Source: Elusimicrobia bacterium GWA2_56_46
Lineage (GTDB): Bacteria > Elusimicrobiota > Elusimicrobia > Elusimicrobiales > UBA9959
Reading direction: 5' to 3'
DNA: 64,000 nucleotides
NCBI GenBank assembly: GCA_001799575.1
Contig: MGTT01000021.1
Location: forward strand, 1 to 64,000
This document shows, piece by piece, positions 49,562 through 57,618 of this stretch. Each line of letters begins with the position of its first letter. The first letter of the stretch is position 1. A program made the translations under genes and the position numbers. The notes beneath the pieces are model-generated. The model had not been told where the DNA came from. It made no database searches and saw only the letters and a list, made by a program, of their open reading frames with translations.

Positions 49562-50213
49562 GGGACACCTCCGCGAGGCGATGCTCCATTATGCGGATTA
49601 TTCTTTGCCTCAGGCCTTCAAGAGTATATGAGTATGGATCAAGGCGGGAGATTTCCTTGCCTATAATGTCATCGTTAAAGTTAGTCTTAAACCAGTGTGA
49701 AAAGTCGTCCACGCCGTAAGGCGGGCGCAGACGGGCCTCAAAGACATGCAGATACAGGCTGGAAACGCTGACCTTGCGCAGGCATTGTATAAAACTTGCA
49801 TAATCCGTGGCGGCGCAGTCGGTTGGCAGCGAGAACCGTATCGCGCGCATAAAATGGAATTCACGGCCGGGGGTTACTGTGCGCATCGGTTCGGGATTCT
49901 CCGCGATATGCTTCTCCAGCATTTTTACGAACGCGTCCCGGATATTCGCCAGAGAATGATATTGCACGATATCAATGGATGTCAGTTCTTCGCCAAGCCG
50001 ATCCGCCTGCACAGTGTTAGCGACCCAGTACGCGAAATCGTTCGCGCCTTCCGGCACCAGGTGGTGGGACTGCTTTATGAAACGGTGCGTGTGATGGTAG
50101 ATAACGGCGTCGTCTGCCGCTTTGATTCCCTCAAGCAGTTCCGTTATGTTAAAAGCCTTGCGCCCGGTGACTTCGGTAAGCGTCAGCCGCGTGCAGAATT
50201 TGAATGGCTCCAT
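49554..50213 (-). CDS. DUF5752-family protein in the trehalose cluster
   Basis: A 219-aa protein of the DUF5752 type. HTHRF, VPEGANDFAYWVANTVQAD, EFHFMRAIRFSLPTDC and PYGVDDFSHWFKTNFND show two related halves, each with a D-F-x-Y/H-W motif. No catalytic role is known. Its position between otsB and treT points to trehalose metabolism. I chose 50213 because GTGGAG precedes it by 9 bases; an upstream ATG would overlap the otsB stop. Confidence 0.78.
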   Translation of the reverse strand: MEPFKFCTRLTLTEVTGRKAFNITELLEGIKAADDAVIYHHTHRFIKQSHHLVPEGANDFAYWVANTVQADRLGEELTSIDIVQYHSLANIRDAFVKMLEKHIAENPEPMRTVTPGREFHFMRAIRFSLPTDCAATDYASFIQCLRKVSVSSLYLHVFEARLRPPYGVDDFSHWFKTNFNDDIIGKEISRLDPYSYTLEGLRQRIIRIMEHRLAEVSRA

Positions 50214-50215
50214 AA

Positions 50216-51010
50216 TTATTTTCTCCACTTGATGTCCCAGCGCCTGGCGGAAATTATAAAGCGCAGCAGGCGCAGCACTTCCGCCTGGCCCGACAGAAAA
50301 TATCCGGCCCGGGATCCCGCCTTGCGGCCGACCCGTATTGTTATTCCCCTCTTCGCGAGCGTGTTAAACATGTCCTCGTCCGTAAGGTCGTCGCCCACGG
50401 CCACGCCTAACGGGTTCCCCAGCTTCTTCGCCAGCCTGTTCAATGCGCTGCCTTTGTGGGTTGCTCCCTTAGGAAGGAGTTCGAACACTTTATGGCCGTT
50501 GCGCCAATACAACGATCCGTTCTGTGCCGCTGCCAGGGCTTTCATTCCGCTGAAGAACCCGCGTTTATATGCCGCCTTGAGATTGCGATAATGAACGCTG
50601 GCCGAGAACATTTTGTTCTCCACCAGCACGCCCGTACCGGGCGGGAACCGTTCCTGAATCTCGGCGGCTGTTTTGGCTATCAGATCCCGTAGTTTAGCCG
50701 CTCTTGTATCGCGCCAGGCAAATCCGGGGCCTTTTATTTCTATGCCATGATTGCCGCCATAGTAAAGATTTTTCAAACCGACCAGTTTGCGCACGCTTTT
50801 AAGGGCTCTGCCGCTCAGTATGAACACGGAAACACCATGCAATGCCGACAATGCCGTCAGAGCGGTCTTGAACTCGGGTCTCAGCCGGGCCTGGCCGGGG
50901 GTCTCCGCCAGCGCGGCCAATGTACCGTCGAAATCCAGCGTCACCAGCAGTCCAGGCGCGGACGCAAGACGGTTTGAAACCTCGTCGGTGTTCTTCCAGA
51001 AAAGCTTCAT
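50216..51010 (-). CDS. otsB: Trehalose-6-phosphate phosphatase
   Basis: A 264-aa HAD-family phosphatase. The catalytic Asp26 and Asp28 lie in LVTLDFDGTLA; further HAD motifs are VFILSGRAL, GGNHGIEIKGPGF, and GVAVGDDLTDEDMF. It takes the product of the upstream OtsA and releases trehalose. It starts 1 base after the otsA stop and ends 3 bases before the DUF5752 start. Confidence 0.95.
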   Translation of the reverse strand: MKLFWKNTDEVSNRLASAPGLLVTLDFDGTLAALAETPGQARLRPEFKTALTALSALHGVSVFILSGRALKSVRKLVGLKNLYYGGNHGIEIKGPGFAWRDTRAAKLRDLIAKTAAEIQERFPPGTGVLVENKMFSASVHYRNLKAAYKRGFFSGMKALAAAQNGSLYWRNGHKVFELLPKGATHKGSALNRLAKKLGNPLGVAVGDDLTDEDMFNTLAKRGITIRVGRKAGSRAGYFLSGQAEVLRLLRFIISARRWDIKWRK

Positions 51011-51011
51011 T

Positions 51012-53267
51012 CTATACGCTCGTCAGCTTAAAATCGTCCATCCGCAATTTCATCAGCTCCTCGGTCAGGTTAGCCGCCCATTTGTAGATGTTGTTCTCGT
51101 GAATGTCCTGCCGCATGCGGGTCATCCGGTCCTCGACCTCCGTTTTAGGCATGGTGAGCGAATAATAGATGGCGTCGGCCATCTGTTCTATATCGTATGG
51201 GTTGACTATCAGCGCGTCCTGCAGTTCTCGCGAGGCTCCGGCGAAGCGGCTGAGTATCAGCACGCCGCGGTGATCGTCGCTTGCGGCCACGAATTCCTTG
51301 GCCACCAGGTTCATTCCGTCATGCAGCGAGGTGACCATGCAGACGTCGGCTATCTTATAGAACTTTGTTATCTCTTTGTGGTCGTGGTGTTTTTCCAGGA
51401 ATACTATCGCCTTCCAGTCCTTGGCCTTGAATTTCCAGTTTATCCTGTCCACCTCGGCGTGCAATTCGGCCAGGAATTTATGGTACTGCGGAATGTGTGT
51501 GCGGCTGGGCGCGCCCAACTGGATGAAGGAGAATTTTTTCACGTACCCCGGGTATTTCTCCAGGAACCGCTCCACGGCTTTCACCCTTTCCAGCATACCC
51601 TTGGTATAGTCTATACGATCCACGCCTACCCCTATCTTTTCCGCTTTTATACCGAGTTCTTTCAGCACCGTGGCAGGATCCGGCTTCTGCGACAGCGCCT
51701 TCGCGTCCCTCTCCGGCTGCTGAAAATCCACGCTTATAGGGAAAGGCTTTACCATGGTTATATGGCCTTCTTTCTGTACCGAGAAATGTTCCCAGTTTAT
51801 GCGGGACTCCATGGTGCGATCCACGGTATCCAGGAAATTATTGCAGTAGAACTGTGTCTGGAAGCCGATAAGATCCGCGCCCAGCAGCCCCATGATCAAT
51901 TCCTTCTGCCACGGGCAGATGCCGAAGGTTTCCGGGTTCGGCCAGGGGATATGCCAGAACACGGCCACGCGCGCGTCGGGCCGCGCCGCCTTTATCATAC
52001 CGGGCAGCAATGTAAAGTGATAATCCTGTATCAGGACGCAGGGTTCTTTTACAGCTTCTATTTCCTCAAGCACGGTTTGAGCGAATTTTTGATTCACCTC
52101 GTAATAATATTTCCAGTCTTCTTTTCTGAAGATGGGCCGGATATGCGCTATATGGCAGAGCGGCCAGATCCCTTCGTTGGCGAAGCCGTAGTAGTAGCCG
52201 TCTTCTTCCTCTTTACTGAGCGGAACACGGCGCAGGGTGTAGGCCGGCTCTTCCGGCGGCACCTTTATACGGTTTTTATCGTCCGTGACCTCAAAATCGG
52301 CCTCGCCGCTGCCATGAGCCACCCAGGTGCCGCCCGCGGCTTTCAGTATGGGGTCAAGCGCGGTCACAAGACCGCCGGCCGGGATAATAGTGCGAATTTC
52401 TTTGCCTTCTTTTATATGCATATACGGCTCGCGGTTGGAAACCACGAACAGCTGCCGCCCGTCCATTTTCGCTTTTATATGCTCTTTAAGCCGTTCCGGG
52501 GTCCAGAGGGATTCACCTTTCTGGCGCAGCCTGGCCTCGTTCTGGGCCGCCCGCCTGGCCGCCTGCAGGTTCGTGGCCAGAGTTGTGGCTTCATGCGCTA
52601 TAGGCGCGAAAATATCCCCCTTGATCGGCGGAACGTGTCCATGGGCGTCGCCTATGCGCAGATTCTTCATCCATTCGGCCATCTGGATAATGGGATCGAC
52701 CAGGTTCCACCTTATTATAAGCAGGGTCACCAGGGAGATGAGGATCATCTGCGCCAGCAGCCTTATTAATGTGCGTTTCCAGATCTTAAAAAGGTCGTAG
52801 TCTATGTATGACACGTTGGTGAATAGGATGATGCGCGCCCTCTCCCCGCCTTCAAGCGCGACAGAAAGCGGGTAGAGAAACATCTTTTTATCCGCCATGG
52901 GATATGTAACGGGTTCATCCTGCCCGTTTTTCAGCAGGGTTTCCACGGCTTCCTTGTTCACGGCCAGAACCGGGGTCAGAGCCGATGAGCTTACAATGCG
53001 GATTCCGGCAGAGTCGTAGACGGCGACGCCTTCCAATTGCTTCTGGGACTGGAACTTATCGGCAAGCCTTTGCATGCTGGTGTAGTTCTTTGCCGTCAGA
53101 TTGTTTCGGATGCTTTCCTTGAAAGTTTCAGCCAGCAGGGCGGAGCGGGACAGGACGTCTTCATAAAGCTTAACCTCTTCCTGCCTCACATTGAACCAGG
53201 CCGATACGATGGCCACGAACACCACCACCATTATGAGTGAAACGATCAACTTGAATGTTATGCGCAT
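51012..53267 (-). CDS. otsA: Membrane sensor-HAMP-trehalose-6-phosphate synthase fusion
   Basis: A 751-aa protein. TM1 (about residues 5-24), extracytoplasmic domain (25-165; SIRNNLTAKNYTSMQRLADK, VAVYDSAGIRIVSSSA), TM2 (168-188), HAMP (189-245; NLVDPIIQMAEWMKNLRIGD), then GT20 trehalose-6-phosphate synthase (about 270-745): LFVVSNREPYMHIK, GGLVTALDPIL, IQDYHFTLLPGMI, WHIPWPNPE, GVDRIDYTKGMLERV, and LHDGMNLVAKEFVA. Catalytic motifs look complete. The N-terminus resembles that of a chemoreceptor or histidine kinase, so enzyme activity is probably controlled by an external signal, perhaps osmotic. Start supported by AAGGGGG before the ATG. First gene of the cluster otsA-otsB-DUF5752-treT. Confidence 0.92.
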   Translation of the reverse strand: MRITFKLIVSLIMVVVFVAIVSAWFNVRQEEVKLYEDVLSRSALLAETFKESIRNNLTAKNYTSMQRLADKFQSQKQLEGVAVYDSAGIRIVSSSALTPVLAVNKEAVETLLKNGQDEPVTYPMADKKMFLYPLSVALEGGERARIILFTNVSYIDYDLFKIWKRTLIRLLAQMILISLVTLLIIRWNLVDPIIQMAEWMKNLRIGDAHGHVPPIKGDIFAPIAHEATTLATNLQAARRAAQNEARLRQKGESLWTPERLKEHIKAKMDGRQLFVVSNREPYMHIKEGKEIRTIIPAGGLVTALDPILKAAGGTWVAHGSGEADFEVTDDKNRIKVPPEEPAYTLRRVPLSKEEEDGYYYGFANEGIWPLCHIAHIRPIFRKEDWKYYYEVNQKFAQTVLEEIEAVKEPCVLIQDYHFTLLPGMIKAARPDARVAVFWHIPWPNPETFGICPWQKELIMGLLGADLIGFQTQFYCNNFLDTVDRTMESRINWEHFSVQKEGHITMVKPFPISVDFQQPERDAKALSQKPDPATVLKELGIKAEKIGVGVDRIDYTKGMLERVKAVERFLEKYPGYVKKFSFIQLGAPSRTHIPQYHKFLAELHAEVDRINWKFKAKDWKAIVFLEKHHDHKEITKFYKIADVCMVTSLHDGMNLVAKEFVAASDDHRGVLILSRFAGASRELQDALIVNPYDIEQMADAIYYSLTMPKTEVEDRMTRMRQDIHENNIYKWAANLTEELMKLRMDDFKLTSV

Positions 53268-53552
53268 AGCGGTTCCCCCTTGTTGAGCCCTGCGTAATTA
53301 ATGTCCGCGCCGGCCGGGCGCTTTGGAGCGAAGGTAAATAATCCAAGCGCTGGCAGACGGCAATGGGTTAAACGTGCAAAATGAAACAGCCGCCACCCGG
53401 TGGTTTAACCGGTGATGGCGGCCCGACCATCCCTCTCCTCCGGAGCGCAGCAGCATGCTCCGAACCCTTTGAATTATTCTATCCTATACGGATTTAATTG
53501 TCCAACATAAATCTCAGCAAGGGTAACGTCAAGACTTCTGCAGGCTCTTAAT
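53268..53552. other. 285-bp intergenic region with two hairpins, leader of the trehalose operon
   Basis: Contains GCCGCCACC (53389-53397) pairing with GGTnnnGGCGGC (53411-53422), and CGGAGC (53441-53446) pairing with GCTCCG (53457-53462). On the minus strand these lie 120-195 bases before otsA. No open reading frame, tRNA or recognised riboswitch motif was found. The first stem could also serve as terminator for the gene ending at 53553, but no T-run follows. Confidence 0.45.
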
Positions 53553-55184
53553 TTATAGAGAGTCGAGAATTTTTCTTAAATAGTTTTCGCGAGGATAAAC
53601 CGGGTTACCGGGCGTCGGTGGATTGCCCTCAAGAGGTTCGCCATTCGGCCTGTATGTGATGCCCGAGTTGAATGTTATGGAAAAATGATCGCCGTTTGCG
53701 AGAGTAAAATCATATGGCGTTCGGAAAGGAGCGGAAGCCCCCCGGGTGGGCAAGCCCAGTTGCGTTCCAATGCCGTTATCTGTGAATATTGCGGCAAATT
53801 GATCGCAGGAACTTACACAGCGCGGCCCCGTCAACAGATAATATTTGAAGTTTAACGCCGGGGACGCCGCTTTTTGGTGAATTTCCTCCACACATTCGCC
53901 GGATAAACAGGAAAAAGCGAAAGGCGAGGACTCTTTGGCGCCGCGTTTAAATTCTTCCGTTATCCGGTTCTCCATAGCGGGTGAAAGTCCGCGCATGATT
54001 TTTTTTCGAAAAGATGCATCCCTGCGGAACAGCGAGGTGAATACCATAGTCCTGTATGTGGTTTTGAAAGGTTTTCCCGCCATTAAAGACAGGAGATCCT
54101 CGTTTATGGCGCCACCGCGGTTTTCACGCAGATCGATCAGTATCCTGTCATAGCCGACAACGGATTTTAAAAATTCGGAAAGCTTGGCTGCGTCTTGTCT
54201 TTTTAGCCAGTAACTGAGCGGTAAACCGTCATCCGCGACCGGCTCCGGCTTATAAGAGAGACAGGCCGCATTATTCCATATCTCCCTGTCGTCAAAATCG
54301 TATAAAAATGAGAAATACCGAAGGATCAGCGTTTTGGAAGCCGTGTCGGCATACAGGTCGTAATTGAGTCCCGAAAAAACAGGTTTCGTGTCGGAATAAT
54401 CATCGTCCGTCGTAAAATGCATTTGCCGGCAGGATGTTCGTTCTGTGCGGATATTTAATTTGTTCTTTTTTTGAAACGAGGATTCAACTGAAATTTCCTT
54501 CCCGCTTACCGGATCCATGAAAATTAACGGAATCGTTCCCTTTGCCGGCAACGGGCGCCCGCTGGAATCGCTTCGGGTCAGCCATTCGGCGGCTTCGATC
54601 TCCAGAAGCTCAGGGGAAGAGCTGCGATGCCATTCCATGTAATCATTTATGAGTTCGCGGGCGCCTTTGCCCGCATACTTCTTCAGCACAAATCCTTTTT
54701 TAATTTCAGGATAGGCGCTTTCGGTTACAATAAAATCAATAGCATTTGTGGAATGAGATGACGTGAAGTTGAATGGGAGATAGAGGCTTATATTTGGAGG
54801 GTTCAGAGACTCCGGCACGCGCAGATCGCTATGTGCGTCATGAATAGTGTTTTTCAGCGAAAGCAAGGCGTAATATACGTCTTCTGTCGTTCTGGCCTCT
54901 AAAAAGCGGCGTCGTGCCCGGGCCAGTTCCTTCGCCCATGTTGTGCCCAGGCGCTCCATGCCTCGGTTCGACAAGATATGGCCCTCTGCCATGGACGAGA
55001 CATAAGTATCAAATAATTTTTCACGGTCACTGCCAAAATACAAATCAGCGGCGCTTTTATTTTCGGATGCGGTTAAATCAGCTGAACGAGAAACACCGGC
55101 CCCGGCAAAAAGAATAAAAACAAAAATCGCGCTTGCTATGGCGATAAAACGAGCGTTTTTATACGGTATCGATGAATACCGCAT
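53553..55184 (-). CDS. S41-family peptidase-like secreted protein
   Basis: A 543-aa protein with an N-terminal signal or anchor (about residues 11-35; FIAIASAIFVFILFAGAGV). The C-terminal part shows S41/tail-specific protease features: RILIDLRENRGGAINEDLLS, then LLTGPRCVSSCDQFAAIF carrying the likely nucleophile Ser, and GLPTRGASAPF. The region before it (about 60-330) is not recognised and no PDZ is evident. The start at 55184 is preferred over a TTG at 55256; a TATAAT lies about 30 bases upstream. The base composition here is lower in GC than the housekeeping region. Confidence 0.72.
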   Translation of the reverse strand: MRYSSIPYKNARFIAIASAIFVFILFAGAGVSRSADLTASENKSAADLYFGSDREKLFDTYVSSMAEGHILSNRGMERLGTTWAKELARARRRFLEARTTEDVYYALLSLKNTIHDAHSDLRVPESLNPPNISLYLPFNFTSSHSTNAIDFIVTESAYPEIKKGFVLKKYAGKGARELINDYMEWHRSSSPELLEIEAAEWLTRSDSSGRPLPAKGTIPLIFMDPVSGKEISVESSFQKKNKLNIRTERTSCRQMHFTTDDDYSDTKPVFSGLNYDLYADTASKTLILRYFSFLYDFDDREIWNNAACLSYKPEPVADDGLPLSYWLKRQDAAKLSEFLKSVVGYDRILIDLRENRGGAINEDLLSLMAGKPFKTTYRTMVFTSLFRRDASFRKKIMRGLSPAMENRITEEFKRGAKESSPFAFSCLSGECVEEIHQKAASPALNFKYYLLTGPRCVSSCDQFAAIFTDNGIGTQLGLPTRGASAPFRTPYDFTLANGDHFSITFNSGITYRPNGEPLEGNPPTPGNPVYPRENYLRKILDSL

Positions 55185-55320
55185 ATGGACGAGTCCACTT
55201 GATCCTCTCAATGGCGTCACTTCAACATTATATCTTTGGGAACTTTGTTTAAGCAAACGCTCGCAACTGTTTTGGGCCTATGTGTAACCGCCGCCGAGAA
55301 ATTTGCGCTTTCCTTGGGAA

Positions 55321-55359
55321 TAAGTTCAAAGGGATTTTGGCGAAATATGGACTACTTTA
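55321..55359 (-). pseudogene. 3'-end remnant of the small gene found at 62126-62275
   Basis: 37 of 39 bases match 62121-62159. On the minus strand both encode KVVHISPKSL and a stop; upstream of that the two diverge, so only the last ~12 codons survive here. It lies in the gap between the S41-like and TPR genes. Confidence 0.75.
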
Positions 55360-55365
55360 CGCGGT

Positions 55366-56139
55366 TTACGAGGTCAGGACAAATGCCGTGAGAGGGATTA
55401 TCGCAGAAAGAAAGAGCGCCGGGCCTATGTACGGAGACGAAAAGATTTGAACGGGATTAGTAAGGCATGCGGTGAGCAGTAAGAGTAATAAGCCCGTTAC
55501 TAGTGCGGGGAAATATCGTTGACCTATGTAAAAGGAAGTATCGGGAACGACGGCATTGGGGATCCTGGCGACAGTTTTTTCAGTGGGTGGAGATGTGTTA
55601 CGCGCCGGCTCACAACTGGAGCGCAAGAAATACTCAGTTCTGCGCGGCATTGCCGGCGTCGCCGTACCCTTTTCAACCTCTTTGATCAGGTAGACAGCCT
55701 CGGCGTTATCCGGGTCTATTTCAAGGACCTTGTCCCAAAGAAGGATCGCAGCACTGCAATCCCCCCTTCGCAGCGCCTCTTCGCCGGCCCGGATGAAAGC
55801 ATTGATCTTTTCAAGATCGGCCAGCACCTTTGCCGATCGCGCTTGTGCGCCGGTCAGAAAGGGGTTGATCCTCAGCAGCGCTTCATACAGCGCGGACGCG
55901 CGCAAGAGTTCTCCGCGTCGGGTGAAATCCGCCGCCCGTTTTTTCAGGCGATCAACCCAGTTGCGCGTGCATTCCGCCCGTTTGATCAGATCCATGGCGC
56001 GGCTGTTCTCAGGATCCAGAGAATAAGCCTTTTTCAGATCTTCTATCGCCGCGGCATAATTGGAGAGGCTGAAATTCTTTTCAGCCGAAACGATGAGCCT
56101 GGCCGCGGTTTTCTTTTTATCGGTGCTATGGCGTTTCAT
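55366..56139 (-). CDS. TPR-repeat protein with C-terminal membrane segments
   Basis: A 257-aa protein. TPR units: FSLSNYAAAIEDLKKAYSLDPEN (about residues 23-45), GELLRASALYEALLRINPF and GDCSAAILLWDKVLEIDPDNAEAV. After a Pro/Thr-rich linker, two hydrophobic segments (about 205-222 and 230-250) lie at the C-terminus. It may be a tail-anchored scaffold. I placed the start at MKRHSTDKKK; an upstream ATG would add 13 residues. No partner is evident. Confidence 0.68.
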   Translation of the reverse strand: MKRHSTDKKKTAARLIVSAEKNFSLSNYAAAIEDLKKAYSLDPENSRAMDLIKRAECTRNWVDRLKKRAADFTRRGELLRASALYEALLRINPFLTGAQARSAKVLADLEKINAFIRAGEEALRRGDCSAAILLWDKVLEIDPDNAEAVYLIKEVEKGTATPAMPRRTEYFLRSSCEPARNTSPPTEKTVARIPNAVVPDTSFYIGQRYFPALVTGLLLLLLTACLTNPVQIFSSPYIGPALFLSAIIPLTAFVLTS

Positions 56140-56241
56140 ATGATACGAGTCCGGCTCCACGTTGCGCAGGTCTCGCAATATTGTGCATCACCCGTATCGA
56201 ACGAACAAGGGCCTAAAGGCCTATGTAGGGGACGCTGATGA

Positions 56242-57219
56242 CTAAATGACTATCTTTTGGCTTTCGACTAATTTTCGTCCTTTCGCTATTGCTCTTGAAA
56301 CCCCGCTTTGACTTATCCCCAGCTCACGCATCAATTCTGTGCCGGTAACGCCGGCTTTCTCTTTACATAAGTAACAATAGAGCGCTCTCGCGCGCGCAGG
56401 CGCTCTATCGTGGCCCCGCCTGAAGATATCTTCCCGCAGGATACCGGTAAGCCCCTCGACTTCGGATAATAACTCGGCCCGGCTTTTTGGAGCGTTTTCG
56501 TCAGCTTCACCGGCGGCCCGCAGTACAGACTCGACAAAATCGCCTTCCCCAAGAATGCGTGGATCAGACAGAATCTTTTCTCCGGACCTTATCATAAGCG
56601 CCTTCGCGGCTCCACCCAGGCTTCGCAACAGGCCGCCGCCGTCAAGATTCACCCGCGCGCCTTTCCCGGCCTTCTCCGCCATTAGCGCCTGGTACTTCAC
56701 AACAGCCGTGTGTTCATCGCTACCGAAGTGCTCAAGAAAGGTATCCCTGTCTAACACCTCGTCCGGAACTCCTTTTACAGCGGCGGCATGGCCGCACCAC
56801 TTATACCCTTCAAGTTCCTCAAGGTTTTTGACCAAATTCGCGCGCAGGGGGTTGAGATGTATGTACGGGACGAGCTCCAACAGATATTCTTCTGCATCGC
56901 ATATTATCGCCTTATACCGGTTTTGGAACAGGTGACCGGCGCGCCGGTGCCTGCCGTTAAAATTGACCGCATAGCCGGTCAACACGTGGTGCATTATTTC
57001 AGAAAGAGGCCGGAGCCCCCGTAAGATCAAAAAATGGAAATGATTAGGGATCAGGCACCAGGCAAGGCATTTTCCGCCGCCTTTTTTCAGCCATCCCCCT
57101 ACACGTTCGACAAAATCGACATAATCGTCATCATCAATAAATATCTGGCCGCGTTCTATGCCTCGGGACATTACATGATACATCTGCCCGGGTATGTCTA
57201 TTCTCGCTTGTCTTGGCAT
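56242..57219 (-). CDS. REP-associated tyrosine (Y1/IS200-like) transposase
   Basis: A 325-aa protein. The Y1 transposase fold occupies residues 1-~135: MPRQARIDIPGQMYHVMSRG, HUH motif His60-Phe-His62 in IPNHFHFLI, catalytic Tyr119 in VPYIHLNPLRAN. The C-terminus (about 285-325) carries a helix-turn-helix, TGTELMRELGISQSGVSRAI, typical of the long RAYT/DnaA-like variants. It would cleave single-stranded REP hairpins. AGGAGGGG precedes the ATG, and copy 3 of the CCCGACA hairpin repeat supplies a promoter-like TGCTATTCT upstream. Confidence 0.92.
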   Translation of the reverse strand: MPRQARIDIPGQMYHVMSRGIERGQIFIDDDDYVDFVERVGGWLKKGGGKCLAWCLIPNHFHFLILRGLRPLSEIMHHVLTGYAVNFNGRHRRAGHLFQNRYKAIICDAEEYLLELVPYIHLNPLRANLVKNLEELEGYKWCGHAAAVKGVPDEVLDRDTFLEHFGSDEHTAVVKYQALMAEKAGKGARVNLDGGGLLRSLGGAAKALMIRSGEKILSDPRILGEGDFVESVLRAAGEADENAPKSRAELLSEVEGLTGILREDIFRRGHDRAPARARALYCYLCKEKAGVTGTELMRELGISQSGVSRAIAKGRKLVESQKIVI

Positions 57220-57245
57220 AATCCCCTCCTATTCCACAACAATAG

Positions 57246-57290
57246 AATAGCAGACCATCCCGACAGCGTAGTGTCGTGATGTTTTTATCG
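57246..57290. repeat. CCCGACA hairpin repeat, copy 3
   Basis: CCCGACA (57259-57265) and TGTCGTG (57272-57278), one base pair degenerate, flanked by ATAGCAGACCA and TTTTTATCG. It lies upstream of the transposase on the minus strand and inside the mobile element. Confidence 0.7.
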
Positions 57291-57360
57291 ATTTGCAGTA
57301 TTTTAGAAGGCTAAAAAACCGGAGGGTGTTGATAAATAGTCATTTAGTCATCAGCGTCCC

Positions 57361-57546
57361 ATAGCCCCCTGTTGGACGGGAAATATTCAGTTGAGTCGCA
57401 ATATCGTGATTGAAAATGCCCTGTGCGGATAATTGAATAATCTGTGCCCGCTGGATTAAGCGGAAAGGGAAACTTTTTCCCTGTGACCAGCGATTGATAG
57501 TAGTCTGTTCGCAAGGAGTCAGAATCAGTTGTTCTGAAACATTCAT
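57361..57546 (-). pseudogene. IS630-family transposase, N-terminal fragment
   Basis: About 60 codons from the ATG at 57546: LILTPCEQTTINRW, FRLIQRAQIIQLSAQGI, FNHDIATQLNISRPT. This is the helix-turn-helix start of IS630-type transposases. Homology stops at RPT, exactly where the inverted repeat of the REP-associated element begins; the reading then runs into the repeat and stops. The rest of the IS630 gene was not found on the other side. Confidence 0.75.
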
Positions 57547-57618
57547 TGTGTAAAGAACATATCATAAATGGCCAAATGTAAAGCTATTTATGCGCCAGCA
57601 CACTAGAAGTATTGTATT

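Larger units (their letters stand above)
56229..57360 (-). mobile_element. 1.13-kb REP-associated transposase element with 25-bp terminal inverted repeats
   Basis: Perfect 25-bp inverted repeats, GGGACGCTGATGACTAAATG plus ACTAT, at 56229-56253 and 57336-57360 flank one transposase gene. The left repeat overlaps the transposase stop. Just outside, both ends show CTAT. The right end interrupts an IS630-type transposase fragment. REP-like copies of GGGGACG occur at 41.1 and 58.8 kb. Confidence 0.85.

Noticed and set aside
50787-52769. 660-codon open frame on the plus strand
   Set aside because: It is entirely antisense to otsB and otsA, whose catalytic motifs are intact. Composition is unlike a real protein.
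53389-53462. Fluoride, TPP or c-di-GMP riboswitch
   Set aside because: Some short matches (GGTGATGG, CCCTTTGAA) were noticed, but the full conserved cores and stem order of these classes are absent, and on the plus strand no gene follows.
56331-56552. Small frame inside the transposase
   Set aside because: Out of frame with the HUH transposase and without its own start signals.
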